Assembly: GCA_030377945.1 (NCBI GenBank)
Contig: JAUCGD010000075.1
Location: forward strand, 1-14,277
Length of the DNA: 14,277 bases
Direction: 5' to 3'
DNA from: Desulfobacterales bacterium HSG17
GTDB taxonomy: Bacteria > Desulfobacterota > Desulfobacteria > Desulfobacterales > Desulfococcaceae
This document shows positions 13,531 through 14,277 of the stretch, piece by piece. Each line of letters begins with the position of its first letter. The first letter of the stretch is position 1. The translations under genes and the position numbers were made by a program. Under the pieces are notes generated by a model. The model searched no databases. It had not been told where the DNA came from and saw only the letters and a program-made list of their open reading frames with translations.

Positions 13531-13560
13531 CAGGAGTCTGAAAACTATTTGGTACTCCTG
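13531..13560. repeat. Structured intergenic element, short (internally deleted) form
   Basis: CAGGAGT (13531-13537) pairs with ACTCCTG (13554-13560). The bases GGAGTCTGAAAACTATTT, then GGTACTCC and TCAGTTTTTT, follow the two ends of the element at 10722-10772, with about 20 bases of its centre missing. It lies between A2 and B2. The equivalent gap between A1 and B1 lacks it, so it was gained after, or lost since, the duplication. Confidence 0.65.
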
Positions 13561-13635
13561 TCAGTTTTTTATTCTTAATGTAATTTTGTTGCTGATTCTT
13601 AGATTAATTAAGTTTTTTCAAATTTTTAAATATGT

Positions 13636-14217
13636 TTATGCACCTGCATATTGCTTGTTAAGGGCATCTACTTTTTTATTTACACCGTCAATTCCAATCA
13701 CCAGGTTTTCAATTTCCGCTTTTGAAGGAAGTTTCAATTTTGAAGGGATTGAATCCACTTTTTCAGAGATTATCTTTTCAATGTTTTTTTTCATGGGAAT
13801 CCTGTCCAGGTTTTTTTTACCCAGTTCTATAATATCCTCAAAAATCAATTTTGCGTCATTTTCCAGCCCTTTATATACCTGACCGGTTTTTTTGTTTATT
13901 TTTTCAATTCTTTCCCGGACATCTTTTTTTGTTGTATCAACTTTTTTTTGTACGGTTTCCTTACGGGTTGATTGTACTTTGTTAAACGCATCAAAGCTGT
14001 CATAAATAAGGTCATCAATTGTCTTAACAGGGTCTGCCTTAAGTTCTGTGATAAACTCGCGGCCCTTTTCAATCTGGTTTTTTACATATTTTTCATTATA
14101 AGATTTAATCTTTTCATTATAACTTTTAACCCTGGTTTCAATTTTTTCTTTTGCTTCATCAATAGTTTTTGCAATATAAAATTCAGATTCTTTTTTGCCG
14201 GTTTTGTTTGTTTCCAT
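13636..14217 (-). CDS. Phasin-like coiled-coil protein A2
   Basis: This 193-residue paralogue of A1 starts with the same METNKT and ends with the same VDALNKQYAGA. The LPSKAEIENL heptad region is at about 163-172. It differs by a seven-residue insertion near residue 37 (KSYNEKIKSYNEKYV), caused by a 21-bp tandem repeat in the gene. The sequence is Lys/Glu-rich, helical, without Cys or Trp, as in A1. AGGAG nine bases before ATG and the first 60 bases of the leader are conserved with A1. Its promoter is cut by the window end. Like A1 it is called phasin-like from its properties and context, not from a recognised core domain. Confidence 0.72.
   Translation of the reverse strand: METNKTGKKESEFYIAKTIDEAKEKIETRVKSYNEKIKSYNEKYVKNQIEKGREFITELKADPVKTIDDLIYDSFDAFNKVQSTRKETVQKKVDTTKKDVRERIEKINKKTGQVYKGLENDAKLIFEDIIELGKKNLDRIPMKKNIEKIISEKVDSIPSKLKLPSKAEIENLVIGIDGVNKKVDALNKQYAGA
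14090..14131. repeat. 21-bp in-frame tandem repeat in A2
   Basis: TTTTCATTATAAGATTTAAT plus one base (14090-14110) is followed by TTTTCATTATAACTTTTAAC plus one base (14111-14131). Each unit is seven codons, encoding IKSYNEK-type residues, and A1 has a single unit. The period of seven residues keeps the coiled-coil phase. Confidence 0.8.
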
Positions 14218-14261
14218 GTTTTTGCTCTCCTGTAAAAATGTGTTTATAGAATGAATCTCAA

Positions 14262-14277
14262 ATAACGCTTTGTGTCA
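14262..14277. promoter_or_regulatory. Operator-like palindrome before A2, cut by the window end
   Basis: The 16 bases ATAACGCTTTGTGTCA are identical to 12673-12688, the downstream palindrome of the A1 promoter. They lie at the same distance from the start codon apart from one indel. The last base and the promoter core are outside the window. Confidence 0.6.

Larger units (their letters stand above)
11447..14277. repeat. Tandem duplication of the A-B gene pair with its promoter region
   Basis: Unit 1 covers about 11447-12689 and unit 2 about 13059-14277 and beyond, with A start codons 1588 bases apart. Gene order, ribosome sites and the A leader are the same in both. The B proteins are about 87% and the A proteins about 83% identical by my count. 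The units differ by the B1 tail, the 21-bp repeat in A2, the hairpin before B2, and the small ORF between them. Confidence 0.85.

Noticed and set aside
13972..14235. 87-codon + strand frame rich in Phe and Ile opposite A2
   Set aside because: It is the complement of Lys/Glu-rich coding sequence, which naturally gives Phe/Leu-rich antisense frames. The paralogous A1 region does not keep the same frame.

Overview
The window is AT-rich with protein-dense, mostly same-direction gene blocks. It probably comes from a Desulfobacterota (delta-proteobacterial sulfate-reducer type, Desulfobacterales-like) chromosome. This is inferred from the mixture of polyhydroxyalkanoate (PHA) granule and regulator proteins, a very large STAND/WD40 protein, an iron-dependent alcohol dehydrogenase and dispersed palindromic repeats. 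No rRNA, tRNA, CRISPR array or transposase gene is visible, so the taxonomic call is soft.

Left block (1-6255, + strand): two genes one base apart. The first encodes a 434-residue P-loop ATPase with a C-terminal winged-helix-like end. The second encodes a 1614-residue protein with, in order, an N-terminal alpha/beta domain without a P-loop, TPR-like helices, an nSTAND-type NTPase, one transmembrane helix and 14 WD40 repeats. They look like a membrane-linked signal-sensing or conflict (defence-type) pair.

Middle (6256-7064): a decayed region of about 0.8 kb. It holds one copy of a long palindromic repeat, a signal-peptide ORF broken at a run of eight A, a remnant that may be the end of a phosphoribosyltransferase, and a hairpin-rich REP/MITE-like element.

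Right block (7065-14277, all - strand): read in the direction of transcription, the order is phasin-like A2, PhaR-domain protein B2, a small Trp-rich ORF, phasin-like A1, PhaR-domain protein B1, a canonical phaR, an FFLEELY-like protein, a 12-codon leader overlapping a patatin-like lipase, and an iron alcohol dehydrogenase fused to an SCP2 lipid-binding domain. The A-B pair with its 5' region is a tandem duplication with a period of about 1.6 kb. A consensus-like promoter with two 17-bp imperfect palindromes precedes A1, and one of these palindromes is preserved in front of A2 at the window edge. Three protein types (A, B and PhaR) share a C-terminal heptad motif, suggesting that they assemble together or on the same granule surface. 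The PHA synthase genes are not in the window.

Two dispersed structured repeats tie the region together: a palindrome of about 70 bp made of 9-bp units (6256-6326 and 8956-9023), and a hairpin element present as a long form (10722-10772) and an internally deleted form (13531-13560).
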